NCBI RefSeq assembly: GCF_008630915.1
Contig: NZ_CP043909.1
Location: 310,001 to 374,000, forward strand
DNA from: Acinetobacter suaedae
Lineage (GTDB): Bacteria; Pseudomonadota; Gammaproteobacteria; Pseudomonadales; Moraxellaceae
Reading direction: 5' to 3'
Length of the DNA stretch: 64,000 nt
Positions 8,301 through 16,902 of the stretch are shown here, piece by piece; position 1 is the stretch's first letter; every line of letters starts with the position of its first letter. Position numbers and translations under genes: made by a program. The notes under the pieces were generated by a model that did no database searches, was not told where the DNA came from, and saw only the letters and a list, made by a program, of their open reading frames with translations.

Positions 8301-9537
8301 GAATGAACCAGTCTTAAAATTTCATATCGACCCAGACCATCAACGTATTATCAATCAAGATCAGATTATCAATGATACAAACACACAAATTGCATTGAGC
8401 CAAATGGGACAAAGTTGGTCTAAACCAACAATTACGCAAGTGTATTGGAAAGGTCAATTGAAACGCGTCATGATTGTTGGAGGTGGGTATGACGCTCGTT
8501 ATGAAAATCTAAGCTATTCGCATCAAACTGATGAAAAAGGTGCGGGTGTTTATATGTTTGATGCCGAAAATGGTGAGCTTTTATGGTGGGCCAGTGCCAA
8601 TACAGCGAGTAGTTTAAAGATCGATGCAATGAAATATAGTGTGGTTAGTCGAATTAATACAGCCGATCGCAATGGCGATGGTTTGACAGATCATCTTTAT
8701 TTTGGGGATCTGGGCGGTCAAGTTTGGCGCATTGATTTTGATGCAAATCTAGGTGTTAGTTCGAATAACGGATTTGCTCGACTGATTTTCAGCAATCCAA
8801 ATGAACGCTTTTATGAAGCACCAAACTTTAGTGTATATGGTCATGAACAACCTCGTGCAGTGATTAGTATTGCTTCAGGAAATCGGAGTCTTCCTTTTAG
8901 TGATAGAACCTCATCGAGTACCATTTATAATCTTTTTGATCGTGAAGTCATTCGTCCAAACTTTAAATTTGAACATCAAACCCTGACAGCAAAATTTACA
9001 TTAAATGATTTACATAAAATGGATGTCTCTCAGTTAAATGGTGCTGCGTTGACGCTTTCAGATTTGCAGAATTCAGGAAATAAACGCGTACAAAATGGTT
9101 GGTATATTTCTGCTGAGACAGTTATTGGTAAGCAGCTAGATCCAAATGGTAATGAAACAACCATAACCAATACCACTGCGAGTAAGGTCTTAGGCGAAAT
9201 GGTGGTTATGAATAAAAGCTTATATGCTAGTGTTTATAATCCAAATGGCATATCAGATAGCTGTCGAGTGCAAGCCCAAGGTATCACCACCGTTCAACGT
9301 TACTGTTTACCTTTTGGTGTTTGTGAGCTTAATGTTACAGATATGAGCTTTGGTGCAGGACGCGGAATTGTAGATGTTATGGCTGGAGTTGGTACAGGTG
9401 TGGATAAGAAAAACGAAGCAACACGCCAAATTCTGAATCCAAATGCAAAAGATAGCATCGTAGGAGGCAATGGGATGCCAATCAATACCATGCGCCGTCA
9501 AATCGTGCCATTAAAATGGTATGAAAGTAATGAATAA
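5347..9537 (+). CDS. pilY1: PilY1-like type IV pilus tip adhesin / assembly factor (complete)
   Basis: 1396 residues. A basic N-terminus and hydrophobic segment (about residues 22-43) form a signal peptide ending near ASAS. A von Willebrand A-like region follows, with the MIDAS start DVSQS (Asp62, Ser64, Ser66). The C-terminal third is the PilY1 propeller, with the calcium loop DRNGDGLTD near residue 1107 and YFGDLGG after it. The centre is long and rich in leucine/glycine turns (GLLGGV, LLGLGN). The ATG at 5347 is chosen for its SD (GGGGAGCCAGGG); an earlier TTG at 5314 lies inside pilX. It is the ComC homologue, needed for pilus priming and transformation. It is a paralogue of the partial gene at 1-1086. 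Confidence 0.92.
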   Translation: MNNNKMRRLTKRERKQQDKAKGLLLSCTVLSSFLIFSSIASASDIEIYQNPNNSNVIMLMVDVSQSMGTGPIADLQRDYPLCLQGGLLGGVKGLLGSAGVAVKADILDLIKLDTTTTSVDQAYCDIPSELVVNILETVNNIGGVDLLGLQGSAQYIKDSCEPIDMQKGGTVEIIKGYRCFNRLARVKQAVRDVIDGNDEKGIGKLPDGVSVGLSVFPANAISGTGKNELAGMIAVEARPLDDVQRQRIKDAINGVDSVDPVSHLLTDVSRLVDHLLKLNPVGLLLDVLGTIPQLIDNLKTLAGLSTPTATAYAETGAYLLGNTTKGTLVKSKEVGKIKKGGLLTRTTYYQCDNQWIDGKCTKWKDSGDSWYKNKEYDWVSDQGLLDRLLGGLLGGAEVIFYQYDTNLVNNISSYSGFPVSIDASKNGDVYRSPAQNSQCSAKGIYVLTGSIPDLDPNLLDGLLGASSVRESSTATEPVQRIMSRSINKNSNTAFSCGAVPTGWYAGSNSNKETWNCIANYAGILKGDNYKIKTGVGGIGREFSHIPSAKSELDFDTVQAPNSVLSSLLQPVAALVKVLDPVLSLLGLGNLIDKLNKILDNVLPVPLDQDTHNKNVANLARWGVHGGGGWYQLSSAQSIAEGILDFNQNLIEVESDPIGLQTLPADPLTPYRMTNDVYKSMFEPTEKASWLGNFKKYYAQDDNSVYKLKDAWSVSASPYDVRDWNKGGLLAKLESLRTSANLTGRTLLINRDCENDEDGKIRFVATHQLKTIDNRYLDTSNSSRCSLAPNKRDNANDEDYYLMSLLGYKLDKGATAGDLTEANRTNWQVGMNLHSTPIKLTQEATFNADSTIDERKDYMLFGTTQGLLHVVDAKTGEETFAFVPNEMLENRQQRNAFLKEKTGVKANMAYGIDGAWTLYSEYVYGMQRVSSGSSSSRVVATVGEARNASGTTLKDNAGKVIKGKQVAYGGLRMGGRSYYALDLAKLNEPVLKFHIDPDHQRIINQDQIINDTNTQIALSQMGQSWSKPTITQVYWKGQLKRVMIVGGGYDARYENLSYSHQTDEKGAGVYMFDAENGELLWWASANTASSLKIDAMKYSVVSRINTADRNGDGLTDHLYFGDLGGQVWRIDFDANLGVSSNNGFARLIFSNPNERFYEAPNFSVYGHEQPRAVISIASGNRSLPFSDRTSSSTIYNLFDREVIRPNFKFEHQTLTAKFTLNDLHKMDVSQLNGAALTLSDLQNSGNKRVQNGWYISAETVIGKQLDPNGNETTITNTTASKVLGEMVVMNKSLYASVYNPNGISDSCRVQAQGITTVQRYCLPFGVCELNVTDMSFGAGRGIVDVMAGVGTGVDKKNEATRQILNPNAKDSIVGGNGMPINTMRRQIVPLKWYESNE

Positions 9538-10003
9538 TAGGCGATCTGGATTTACCTTGATTGAGCTGATGGTGACAGTGGCGATCATTGCTATTTTAGC
9601 GGTGATCGCCATCCCGAGTTATGATATTTATATCCGTAAAGCTGACTTATCTACAGCTCAACAAGAGATGCATAAAATTGCTGCATTATTAGAACAGCAC
9701 CGAACGCGTAACTTTAGTTATGAGGGCTTTATATTAAGAGATCCTGTGCTCAATGAGGGACCTTATGCAGATGTGAATAATGCAACCAAGACAACGCTGC
9801 TTCTACCGTTAAATGCATCGAGTGGTAAGCAAAAATTTACTTTGATTTTAACGGTTGATTCGCAGACTTGGTCACTTAAAGCTGAAAGCCAGAATCCACG
9901 TAATTATTCCTTACTTATGACCAGCACAGGTTTAAAATGTAAGACTAAAACAACGGCGAATATTACCAATCAAAGTTGTGGTTTAGAGTCAGAAGATTGG
10001 TAA
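9530..10003 (+). CDS. pilE: Type IV pilin-like protein (PilE/ComF type, second copy)
   Basis: 157 residues: MNNRRSG then FTLIELMVTVAIIAILAVIAIPSY, with cleavage after Gly7 and Glu at +5. It overlaps the pilY1 stop by 8 bases. An alternative in-frame ATG at 9521 would add three residues; neither start has a strong SD, so coupling to pilY1 translation is likely. The C-terminal half (LLMTSTGLKCKTKTTANIT) is clearly related to the pilin at 1096-1593. It closes the second pilin group; no obvious terminator follows before rpsP. Confidence 0.88.
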   Translation: MNNRRSGFTLIELMVTVAIIAILAVIAIPSYDIYIRKADLSTAQQEMHKIAALLEQHRTRNFSYEGFILRDPVLNEGPYADVNNATKTTLLLPLNASSGKQKFTLILTVDSQTWSLKAESQNPRNYSLLMTSTGLKCKTKTTANITNQSCGLESEDW

Positions 10004-10168
10004 TAAATTTAGATTTCAGCGATTTAAATTCAAAGCTGCGGATAACTTGATATTTGATCTTTCATTCAGTTTAAATTTAACGTAGAATATCGCCCTCTAT
10101 TAAAGGGGTTTGAAATGCTGTCGATGGTCGACGCAGGGATAATCCGTAAAAACTATAAGGTTGTTCTC

Positions 10169-10426
10169 ATGGTTGTTATTCGTTTAGCGCGCGGTGGTGC
10201 AAAAAAACGTCCATTCTATCAAATCGTTGTTACTGATAGCCGCAATGCGCGTGATGGCCGTTTCATCGAACGTATTGGTTTCTTTAACCCAACTGCACAA
10301 GGTAAAGCGGAAAAAGTTCGTTTAGACGCTGATCGTTTTGCTCATTGGATTTCACAAGGTGCTCAACCTTCTGAACGTGTTGCTTCTTTAGCTGCTCAAG
10401 CTAAAAAAGCTGCTGCTACTGCGTAA
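10169..10426 (+). CDS. rpsP: 30S ribosomal protein S16
   Basis: 85 residues, the usual length, beginning [20 protein letters not shown] with the conserved [19 protein letters not shown] block. S16 binds 16S rRNA and is needed for small-subunit assembly. The ATG at 10169 is chosen because it gives the canonical N-terminus and is preceded by AAGG; an in-frame ATG at 10115 would add an unrelated 18-residue extension. First gene of the conserved rpsP-rimM-trmD-rplS operon. Confidence 0.97.
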   Translation: MVVIRLARGGAKKRPFYQIVVTDSRNARDGRFIERIGFFNPTAQGKAEKVRLDADRFAHWISQGAQPSERVASLAAQAKKAAATA

Positions 10427-10442
10427 TAGTAGTAGGTAACCC

Positions 10443-10991
10443 ATGACACCAACACAGAATGTTCCAGAAGATCGTATTCAGATTGGACAGTTACGTTCAG
10501 CTTATGGATTGAATGGGTGGCTCTGGGTTTATTCAAATACTGAACCGATGAGCAATATGTTTGACTACCTTCCTTGGTACATTGAGACTAAGGCAGGTTG
10601 GCAGACAGTCGATGTAAAGCGTTGGAAACCACATGGTAAAGGACTGGTTGTTTCGCTCAAAGGTGTGGTTGATCGCACTGGCGCGGAAAACTTAGTTGGT
10701 GCCACTATCTGGATTGCCAAATCACAGCTGCCAAAAGCAGATGTTGATGAGTATTACTGGTCTGATTTAAAAGGTCTAACCGTGTTAGGTCTAGGCGATG
10801 ATGAACAGGAAGTTAATCTCGGTCAAATTTTTGAGCTTTTCGAAACGGGTGCTAATGATGTCATGGTGGTCAAAGCGACACCAGACAGTGTTGATGCCGA
10901 AGAGCGAATGATTCCTTGGCATAAAGATGTAGTACAACGTGTTGATCTTGAAGCTGGTCGCATTTACGTCAATTGGGGCGTAGATTACTAA
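10443..10991 (+). CDS. rimM: Ribosome maturation factor RimM
   Basis: 182 residues, standard size. The N-terminal RimM barrel carries IGQLRSAYGLNGWLWVYSNT. The PRC-barrel half has YYWSDLKGLTV and ends with MIPWHKDVVQRVDLEAGRI..NW, typical of the family. It binds S19 and helps 30S head maturation. It starts 16 bases after rpsP and precedes trmD in the standard order. Confidence 0.96.
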   Translation: MTPTQNVPEDRIQIGQLRSAYGLNGWLWVYSNTEPMSNMFDYLPWYIETKAGWQTVDVKRWKPHGKGLVVSLKGVVDRTGAENLVGATIWIAKSQLPKADVDEYYWSDLKGLTVLGLGDDEQEVNLGQIFELFETGANDVMVVKATPDSVDAEERMIPWHKDVVQRVDLEAGRIYVNWGVDY

Positions 10992-11036
10992 TTCTGGTTA
11001 GAGTTAGAGCGCAGCAGGAAAATAGAGGAGTCTGCG

Positions 11037-11777
11037 GTGTTTTTTGCAGTCATCACATTATTTCCTGAAATGTTTGCTGCGATTACAGCATATGGGATTA
11101 GCGGTCGAGCAGTAAAAAAAGAGATTGTACAAGTCACTTGTATTAATCCTCGAGATTTTGCAGAGGGCAACTACAAACGAGTGGATGAACGTCCTTTCGG
11201 TGGTGGTCCTGGTATGGTGATGATGGCTGAGCCACTCGCGAAAGCAATTACCCATGCTAAACAACTTGCAACGCAAGCAGGCTGTGTTCATGCTCCTGTG
11301 GTATATATGTCGCCACAAGGCAAAACCTTAAATGAGCAAGCAGTACAACAATTCGTTGATTATGATGGGTTGATCGTACTGTGTGGTCGTTATGAAGGGG
11401 TTGATGAGCGTTTAATCCAGCATTATGTTGATCAAGAATGGTCAATTGGTGATTACGTTTTATCGGGCGGTGAATTACCTGCGATGGTGTTGTTGGACAG
11501 TATTATTCGTCGTTTGCCGAATGTTATGTCTGATGAACAATCTGCGATACAAGATTCTTTTGTGGATGGTTTATTGGATTGTCCACAATATACAAAGCCA
11601 GACCATTTCGAGGGTTTGGATGTCCCTGAAGTACTAAAATCAGGACATCATGCCAATATTGAGAAATGGCGTTTTTTGCAGCGTTATCAGCGAACTTTAG
11701 ATCGTCGACCAGAATTGGTGGAAAAAGTTGAGCTGACCAAACAGCAAAAAAAATGGCTGAAAAGTTTAGATACTTAA
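11037..11777 (+). CDS. trmD: tRNA (guanine-37-N1)-methyltransferase
   Basis: 246 residues, full length. It begins with [13 protein letters not shown]. The SPOUT trefoil-knot region contains [11 protein letters not shown] and [16 protein letters not shown]. The C-terminal part ([29 protein letters not shown]) is the tRNA-binding domain signature. It methylates G37 next to the anticodon to prevent frameshifting. The start is GTG with an SD (AGAGGAG) upstream. Third gene of the operon. Confidence 0.97.
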   Translation: MFFAVITLFPEMFAAITAYGISGRAVKKEIVQVTCINPRDFAEGNYKRVDERPFGGGPGMVMMAEPLAKAITHAKQLATQAGCVHAPVVYMSPQGKTLNEQAVQQFVDYDGLIVLCGRYEGVDERLIQHYVDQEWSIGDYVLSGGELPAMVLLDSIIRRLPNVMSDEQSAIQDSFVDGLLDCPQYTKPDHFEGLDVPEVLKSGHHANIEKWRFLQRYQRTLDRRPELVEKVELTKQQKKWLKSLDT

Positions 11778-11840
11778 AGTTATTTAAGTATAAATAGGCT
11801 CTTTAAAGCATTCTGTTTTAAAGGGAAAGTTAAACGAGAG

Positions 11841-11900
11841 ATATGCGCTTTAGCCTCTATCCTCAGCGGTGTTAAGAGACCTCTTCTCTCCCGCACATAT
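11841..11900 (+). promoter_or_regulatory. Structured leader upstream of rplS
   Basis: The 136 bases between trmD and rplS hold ATATGCG (11841-11847) facing CGCACATAT (11892-11900), and AAGAG-AC-CTCTT (11874-11885) between them, just before the SD GGAG. This suggests an RNA fold that could tune L19 translation or internal transcription. Function is inferred only from pairing. Confidence 0.35.
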
Positions 11901-11913
11901 TGGAGATTCCACA

Positions 11914-12285
11914 ATGAGTGGTAAACATCCTTTAGTTCAAGCTGTTGAAAATGCACAGTTAAAAACTGATATCCCTGCTTTTGCTCCTGGTGACACAGTT
12001 GTTGTTCAGGTTAAAGTAAAAGAGGGTGATCGTGAGCGTCTTCAAGCATTTGAAGGTGTTGTAATCGCGAAGAAAAATCGTGGTTTAAACTCAGCTTTCA
12101 CAGTTCGTAAAATTTCTAGCGGTGTTGGTGTTGAGCGTGTTTTCCAAACTCACTCTCCAATCGTTGCTAAAATCGAAGTGAAACGTCGTGGTGACGTTCG
12201 TCGTGCTAAACTTTACTACCTACGCGAGTTGTCTGGTAAAGCTGCACGTATTCGTGAAAAGTTACCAGCTCGTAAACAAGGTTAA
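11914..12285 (+). CDS. rplS: 50S ribosomal protein L19
   Basis: 123 residues. It begins [21 protein letters not shown] and contains [22 protein letters not shown] and the C-terminal [26 protein letters not shown], diagnostic of L19, which lies at the 30S-50S interface. The ATG at 11914 follows the SD TTGGAG; an earlier in-frame start at 11869 would lie in the structured leader. Last gene of the rpsP operon, followed by a terminator. Confidence 0.97.
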   Translation: MSGKHPLVQAVENAQLKTDIPAFAPGDTVVVQVKVKEGDRERLQAFEGVVIAKKNRGLNSAFTVRKISSGVGVERVFQTHSPIVAKIEVKRRGDVRRAKLYYLRELSGKAARIREKLPARKQG

Positions 12286-12306
12286 TTTTAACTTTGTTGT
12301 AAAGCA

Positions 12307-12338
12307 TAAAAAAATGCGCCGTGAGGCGCATTTTTTTA
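12307..12338. terminator. Bidirectional terminator between rplS and the lipase gene
   Basis: A long stem (AAAAAAATGCGCC / GGCGCATTTTTTT) around a GTGA loop. A on one side and T on the other allow termination of rplS on the plus strand and of the lipase gene on the minus strand. Confidence 0.88.
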
Positions 12339-12346
12339 TGCTGAGT

Positions 12347-13321
12347 TTATAAGCCTTGCAACTTAAGGCGATTTGCATGTTGACGGTAGATATCAACTGG
12401 ATCAGGTGCAAATAGTGCTTTTAGCCCCATTACATGGTTCACTTCATCCGCGTGGTTCCATGGGAGATCATCACGTATAGTGCGACCAAATTTCGCACTG
12501 CAACGGCTGACCATGCCATCGTTATCTCCTTTAGGATCAACAATCAGGCTGCCACCAATGAATATAGGGTCGAGTGGGTCAAGTGCGTTGGTAGCCGCTT
12601 GAACGCCAGAAAAGGAATACATATAAATTCCTTGTTCTTGATAGGTACCTTCTCCACAAGCAGTCGTTGGAACGCCCATTGGATATTGAGCATTGAACTT
12701 TTCTGAACCTTCAACAGAAATACTCTGTCCAGCCGCCTCAGCATCATGAGGGTAGCTTTGGGGATCAAGTCCTTGGGCCCAAACAGTTGCCGCTGAGAAG
12801 AAATTAGTCAAGGCAATACTCGCATCACCAAACATGGTTCCCGTACTTTTCATTAAAAGACTAGCAACAGGTGAGCCTTTATGAGTGCCACTCACACTGG
12901 TTATAGACGCTACTTTTTCAGGAAGCATCGCTGCAACATAGCGGGAAGTTGGTCCGCCTTGGCTATGAGCGATAAAATTCACTTTGGATTGGCCTGTAAT
13001 CGCTAAAATCTCTTCAGTTTGCTGTAAGAGTTGCTCACCGCGAACTTCATTTGAGTTAAATGGAGATAAGCGAGCGGCCCAAACATTGCCGCCATTTCTT
13101 GCAATATTGGGTAAGATCTGATGCCAATAATCGACACCCATCGGGTCACTACCTACACGAGAAAAGCCTGCGACACCATGAACAAAAACAATGGGATATT
13201 TGGTTTTTGCGTAGTCTGAAATAACAAAACTGCTTTTGACTTGGGTCGCATTTGAAGCATAGCTTGTTGAGATACCAATGGTCATTGCAGTTAAAGCAAG
13301 ATAACGAATTAAATTTTGCAT
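12347..13321 (-). CDS. lipA: Secreted triacylglycerol lipase (family I, foldase-dependent)
   Basis: 324 residues. The N-terminus (about 1-23) is a Sec signal ending TSYASN. The lipase core has the oxyanion-hole segment VFVHG (about 46-49) and the nucleophile elbow AHSQGG with Ser120. Near the C-terminus, NDGMVS (Asp) and WNHADEVNH (His) supply the rest of the triad. Two cysteines (TACGEG and SRCSAK) match the single disulfide of this family. Such lipases are folded in the periplasm by a dedicated foldase and exported by the type II system; the foldase gene lies just upstream (13426-14472), the order known in Acinetobacter. It hydrolyses long-chain triacylglycerols. Confidence 0.93.
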   Translation of the reverse strand: MQNLIRYLALTAMTIGISTSYASNATQVKSSFVISDYAKTKYPIVFVHGVAGFSRVGSDPMGVDYWHQILPNIARNGGNVWAARLSPFNSNEVRGEQLLQQTEEILAITGQSKVNFIAHSQGGPTSRYVAAMLPEKVASITSVSGTHKGSPVASLLMKSTGTMFGDASIALTNFFSAATVWAQGLDPQSYPHDAEAAGQSISVEGSEKFNAQYPMGVPTTACGEGTYQEQGIYMYSFSGVQAATNALDPLDPIFIGGSLIVDPKGDNDGMVSRCSAKFGRTIRDDLPWNHADEVNHVMGLKALFAPDPVDIYRQHANRLKLQGL

Positions 13322-13425
13322 TTTATTCTCTTTTAAAATTCCTAAATTGGGTCTTTAATGATTTATTTGAATCCGACATTGCATCGTTGTCCTTTGATGA
13401 TCTTTCAATGTCTTGTGTTTGTTTT

Positions 13426-14472
13426 TTAATAACTAAATGGTAGTGTCCCTCCTTGATCATAGATCGTTTCAAATGTTTGTAGACGTTGTTGTTCTTGTGT
13501 GGATTTGAATTGTTGTTGTTTGAGCCGTTGAATTGCTTGAGTTTTGGCAGACGCACTCATATTGCTATCGATGATGGTTTTACGTTCTTCTAAATAGGAT
13601 TGTACTTGTTGCTTCCATACTGATCTTTGTTGATCAAGTTGTTCTAGGCGTTGTGTTGCTGCTTCGCCAACTAAATGAAGACGCATATCACGTAATTCTT
13701 GTGGTGAACCATTGCGGGCTTTAATTTGTGCTGTTAATGCACGCAAATCTTCTAATCTAGATAAATCTTTAATATTTTCTTGCCAGTCCTGAGGAAGTTG
13801 TTCAAAACGCTCTTGGAGTAATTTGGCTTTAGTTGACGTATCTAGCGAGTTATTCTCTAAAATTTGCATACGATCTAGAGTGTATTGTTGATATTCATCT
13901 TCTGTGCCGAATAACCCCTCTATTTCTGTGGTAGAAAAGAAGCGTTGTTTTAGATCTTGTATGGTGTGAAAAGCTGCTTGGAAATAGCGATAGTTTTCCT
14001 TCGCTGTTTCATGTATTTGTAGTTGGCTCAGTGCTTCGCGGTAATCTAAATAACGAGACCAAAGTGCTAAGATTTGCTGTTGTTGTGCTGATTGAAAATG
14101 ATGTTCTAAATAAAGTTGAAAATTCTTGCGAATTTCTGTGATATTTCTTTCTCCATATTGTGATAGGAAATATTCGAAACAGTTTCGGGTTTGTTCATTT
14201 ATGATCAATTTTTTTGAGGCATTAAATTGCAACTGACAATTGGTTTCTGTGTCTGTCTGGCTTGAGCTTTGAAATCCATGTAATGTTTGAGCTAAATTAT
14301 TGTGTGAATTAAGTTGCTGAACGTGTTGACTAGATTGGTTTTTAGAAGACGATGTTATATTTCCTGAATAGTTCTCGGTCTTCGGATAGAGCCAATAAAT
14401 AAAGACGATACATAAAATGGAACTGAGTATGAGTCCTGAGTAGATGATCGTTTTGTTTCCTTTCTTATTCAT
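13426..14472 (-). CDS. lipB: Lipase-specific foldase (lipase chaperone, Lif/LipB)
   Basis: 348 residues. A short cytoplasmic N-terminus, one membrane helix (about 10-29), a variable linker, then an all-helical foldase domain. The key family motif RXXFDY(F/C)LSAXGE appears as RNCFEYFLSQYGE near residue 117. The C-terminal half is rich in Gln/Leu/Arg helices. It stays anchored in the inner membrane and folds the lipase encoded about 100 bases downstream. The two genes run in the same direction and probably form one transcript. Confidence 0.9.
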   Translation of the reverse strand: MNKKGNKTIIYSGLILSSILCIVFIYWLYPKTENYSGNITSSSKNQSSQHVQQLNSHNNLAQTLHGFQSSSQTDTETNCQLQFNASKKLIINEQTRNCFEYFLSQYGERNITEIRKNFQLYLEHHFQSAQQQQILALWSRYLDYREALSQLQIHETAKENYRYFQAAFHTIQDLKQRFFSTTEIEGLFGTEDEYQQYTLDRMQILENNSLDTSTKAKLLQERFEQLPQDWQENIKDLSRLEDLRALTAQIKARNGSPQELRDMRLHLVGEAATQRLEQLDQQRSVWKQQVQSYLEERKTIIDSNMSASAKTQAIQRLKQQQFKSTQEQQRLQTFETIYDQGGTLPFSY

Positions 14473-14609
14473 AAAATCGCATCCATTTTTCTTTTGTTTT
14501 CGAAAGCGAAAGAGAGTCTATCATAAGCGCTTTTTTTTTGAACAGTTATTTTTTAAAAATTGATGAATAGTTTTGATAAAATGTATCTTTGTATTTCGAC
14601 TTTTTATTT

Positions 14610-15503
14610 ATGAAAAAAAGTGCTTATCGTCATTTGAGTGGCGTGTTTCTTTTAAATAAGCCGATAGGGATGAGTTCAAATGGGGCATTGCAAAAAGTAC
14701 GTCGACTTTTCAATGCACAAAAAGCAGGGCATACAGGTGCTTTAGATCCATTAGCAACGGGTTTATTACCCATTTGTTTAGGGGAAGCAACCAAATTTTC
14801 TCATTATTTATTGGATTCAACCAAACGTTATCAAACGACGGTAAAGCTTGGACAAACCACAACGACTGGAGATATCGAAGGCGAAGTTCTTCAGCAACGA
14901 ACTGTTCCGCTTTTGACTCGTGAAAGTATAGAACAGGTTTTAGCTCAATTTCGTGGTGATATTCAGCAAGTCCCTCCGATGTATTCTGCATTGAAAAGAG
15001 AAGGCCGCCCTTTATATGAGTTGGCACGTCAGGGCATTGAGATTGAACGAGCAGCGCGTCCTGTCACGATTTATGATCTAACTTTGGTGAGTTTTACCGA
15101 AGATAGTTTAACTTTAGATGTGACCTGTTCAAAAGGGACTTATATCCGTGTACTTGGAGAGGAGATAGGTGAAGCTTTGGGTTGTGGTGGTCATTTGACA
15201 TATTTGCATCGGATTCAAACGGGCCATTTTGAGATTAATCCAGACTATACCCTTGAGTATTTAGAAAGCTTGTCACAAGAACAACGCGATGCATTATTGC
15301 TTCCTGTGTATGCACCTGTAGAACATTTTCCACGTGTTCAATTACCAGAAGGACGTGAAAAATATTTTGGTAATGGTCAAGAAAGCAATATTGATCATGA
15401 GGCTGTAGCTGAGGTGTTAGTTTTTGATGGAGAGCGTTGTTTAGGTTTAGCTGAAATTACTGATAAAAAACGTCTTGTACCAAAACGCTTACTCAACTTA
15501 TAA
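14610..15503 (+). CDS. truB: tRNA pseudouridine-55 synthase TruB
   Basis: 297 residues. It carries [14 protein letters not shown] and the catalytic block [11 protein letters not shown], with Asp46 as nucleophile, then [17 protein letters not shown] and the C-terminal motif [15 protein letters not shown]. It makes pseudouridine 55 in the T loop of tRNAs. The ATG at 14610 is preferred to an in-frame TTG at 14589, though neither has a clear SD. TSUP-family gene 15515 follows after 11 bases. Confidence 0.95.
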   Translation: MKKSAYRHLSGVFLLNKPIGMSSNGALQKVRRLFNAQKAGHTGALDPLATGLLPICLGEATKFSHYLLDSTKRYQTTVKLGQTTTTGDIEGEVLQQRTVPLLTRESIEQVLAQFRGDIQQVPPMYSALKREGRPLYELARQGIEIERAARPVTIYDLTLVSFTEDSLTLDVTCSKGTYIRVLGEEIGEALGCGGHLTYLHRIQTGHFEINPDYTLEYLESLSQEQRDALLLPVYAPVEHFPRVQLPEGREKYFGNGQESNIDHEAVAEVLVFDGERCLGLAEITDKKRLVPKRLLNL

Positions 15504-15514
15504 GGTCTTTCTCC

Positions 15515-16285
15515 ATGGAATGGGAACTCATTCTCAGCTTAGTCTTCTTTGCTTTTTGTGCGGGGACGATCGATGCTGCCGTTGGTGGTGGTGGATTGAT
15601 TCAAATTCCTGCATTGATGGGTGCACTACCTCAAACCGCACCAGCCACGATTTTTGGAACCAATAAACTCGCTTCGATTTGCGGCACTGCCTCAGCAGCA
15701 TTTTCATTTGCACGACGAGTAAAATTGAAATGGCCACTATTGTTGGTGATAGCAATTTTTGCATTTGTCAGCTCGTTTGCAGGAGCGGCATGTGTCTCAA
15801 TGATTCCGACACATATTCTAAGACCCTTTGTTTTGATCATGTTGATTGTGATTGCAGTCTATACTTTGATGAAAAAGCAATTTGGGCAAGTGCATGTCGA
15901 TCAGCGGATTACACCGAAGCTGCTTATGTTCGCTGCGATCGGAAGCTTAGCAATTGGTTTCTATGACGGTATCTTTGGCCCAGGGACGGGTAGCTTCTTT
16001 ATTTTCTTTTTTATTCGCTTTCTACAAGTTGATTTTTTACATGCTTCAGCCTTGTCGAAGATTGGCAATTTTATGACCAATCTCGCTGCACTCAGCTTTT
16101 TTGTGCCCACAGGTCATGTGCTGTTTACTTTAGGCTTAATGATGGCGGTTGCTAACATTGCTGGTTCATTATTGGGTGTTCGCTTGGCATTAAAATATGG
16201 TAGTGGTTTTATTCGCATCTTATTTTTGATTTTGGTCAGTATCTTAATTTGCCGTTTGGGATATCAGATTATTGTTGCGGTTTGA
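15515..16285 (+). CDS. TauE/SafE (TSUP) family membrane exporter
   Basis: 256 residues, with about eight hydrophobic helices. The N-terminal repeat has FCAGTIDAAVGGGGLIQIPALM and the second repeat has AIGFYDGIFGPGTGSFF, both classic of the TauE/SafE family. Members export sulfite, sulfoacetate or other small organic anions. The substrate cannot be read from the sequence. The close spacing after truB suggests read-through transcription. Confidence 0.9.
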   Translation: MEWELILSLVFFAFCAGTIDAAVGGGGLIQIPALMGALPQTAPATIFGTNKLASICGTASAAFSFARRVKLKWPLLLVIAIFAFVSSFAGAACVSMIPTHILRPFVLIMLIVIAVYTLMKKQFGQVHVDQRITPKLLMFAAIGSLAIGFYDGIFGPGTGSFFIFFFIRFLQVDFLHASALSKIGNFMTNLAALSFFVPTGHVLFTLGLMMAVANIAGSLLGVRLALKYGSGFIRILFLILVSILICRLGYQIIVAV

Positions 16286-16374
16286 TTCAAAAGATAAAGT
16301 TTGACAACAAAAACATACTTAAATGATGCTGTCTAAAAAACGCACACTTTCTAAGATGAAATTCTAGCCAAGTT

Positions 16375-16405
16375 CCACAATATCGAGATATGTCTCGTAT
16401 TGTGG
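16375..16405 (+). other. Hairpin upstream of the hemerythrin-like gene
   Basis: CCACAATATCGAGA pairs with TCTCGTATTGTGG across a TATG loop with one bulged T, giving a 13-bp stem that ends about 27 bases before the hemerythrin ATG. There is no proper T run, so it may be a regulatory fold or a weak terminator for the TSUP gene. Confidence 0.45.
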
Positions 16406-16431
16406 TTGTGAGTCAATTTTAGAGGTGAAGA

Positions 16432-16878
16432 ATGAATATATTTGAAGCACTACGAGAAAGTCATGACAAACAACGTTCACTTGCAAAAAAATTAATTGAA
16501 ACTAGTGGGCAAAGTGAAGAACGAAAAGAGCTTTTTGATTTATTGAAGAATGAACTCTATGCGCATTCAGTTGCAGAAGATCGTTATTTATATATTCCAC
16601 TGATGTTTGATGATGGAGGTTTGGATATTACGCGTCATGCCTTGGCTGAACATCATGAAATGGATGAATTAGTCGAGACACTTGAAGAAACAGATATGAG
16701 TAGTCCAAGCTGGTTGGCAACTGCAAAACAATTAAGTGAAAAGGTACATCATCATTTAAAAGAAGAAGAACATAAATTTTTCCAGCAAGCTGGAAAAATC
16801 TTGGAGGATGCTGAAAAAGAAAAATTAGGTAAACAATATCTTACGGAGTATCAAAAATATAAAACCGAAGTTGTTTGA
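16432..16878 (+). CDS. Hemerythrin HHE-domain protein
   Basis: 148 residues, mostly helical. The candidate iron ligands appear as SHDKQRSL (about residue 10), HSVAEDRYLY (about 44), HALAEHHEMDEL (about 66-71) and HHHLKEEEHKFF (about 105-112), the H...HxxxE / H...HxxxE arrangement of HHE cation-binding domains. Such small proteins bind a di-iron site and are linked to oxygen, NO or redox sensing and stress. The SD is AGAGGTGAAGA. No partner gene is obvious. Confidence 0.85.
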   Translation: MNIFEALRESHDKQRSLAKKLIETSGQSEERKELFDLLKNELYAHSVAEDRYLYIPLMFDDGGLDITRHALAEHHEMDELVETLEETDMSSPSWLATAKQLSEKVHHHLKEEEHKFFQQAGKILEDAEKEKLGKQYLTEYQKYKTEVV

Positions 16879-16902
16879 GGTTTAAATAAAATTTTAGTGA
16901 TC

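Noticed and set aside
13323..13556. 77-codon minus-strand ORF between lipase and foldase genes
   Set aside because: Out of frame with the end of the foldase gene and poly-Asn-rich; no evidence of coding.
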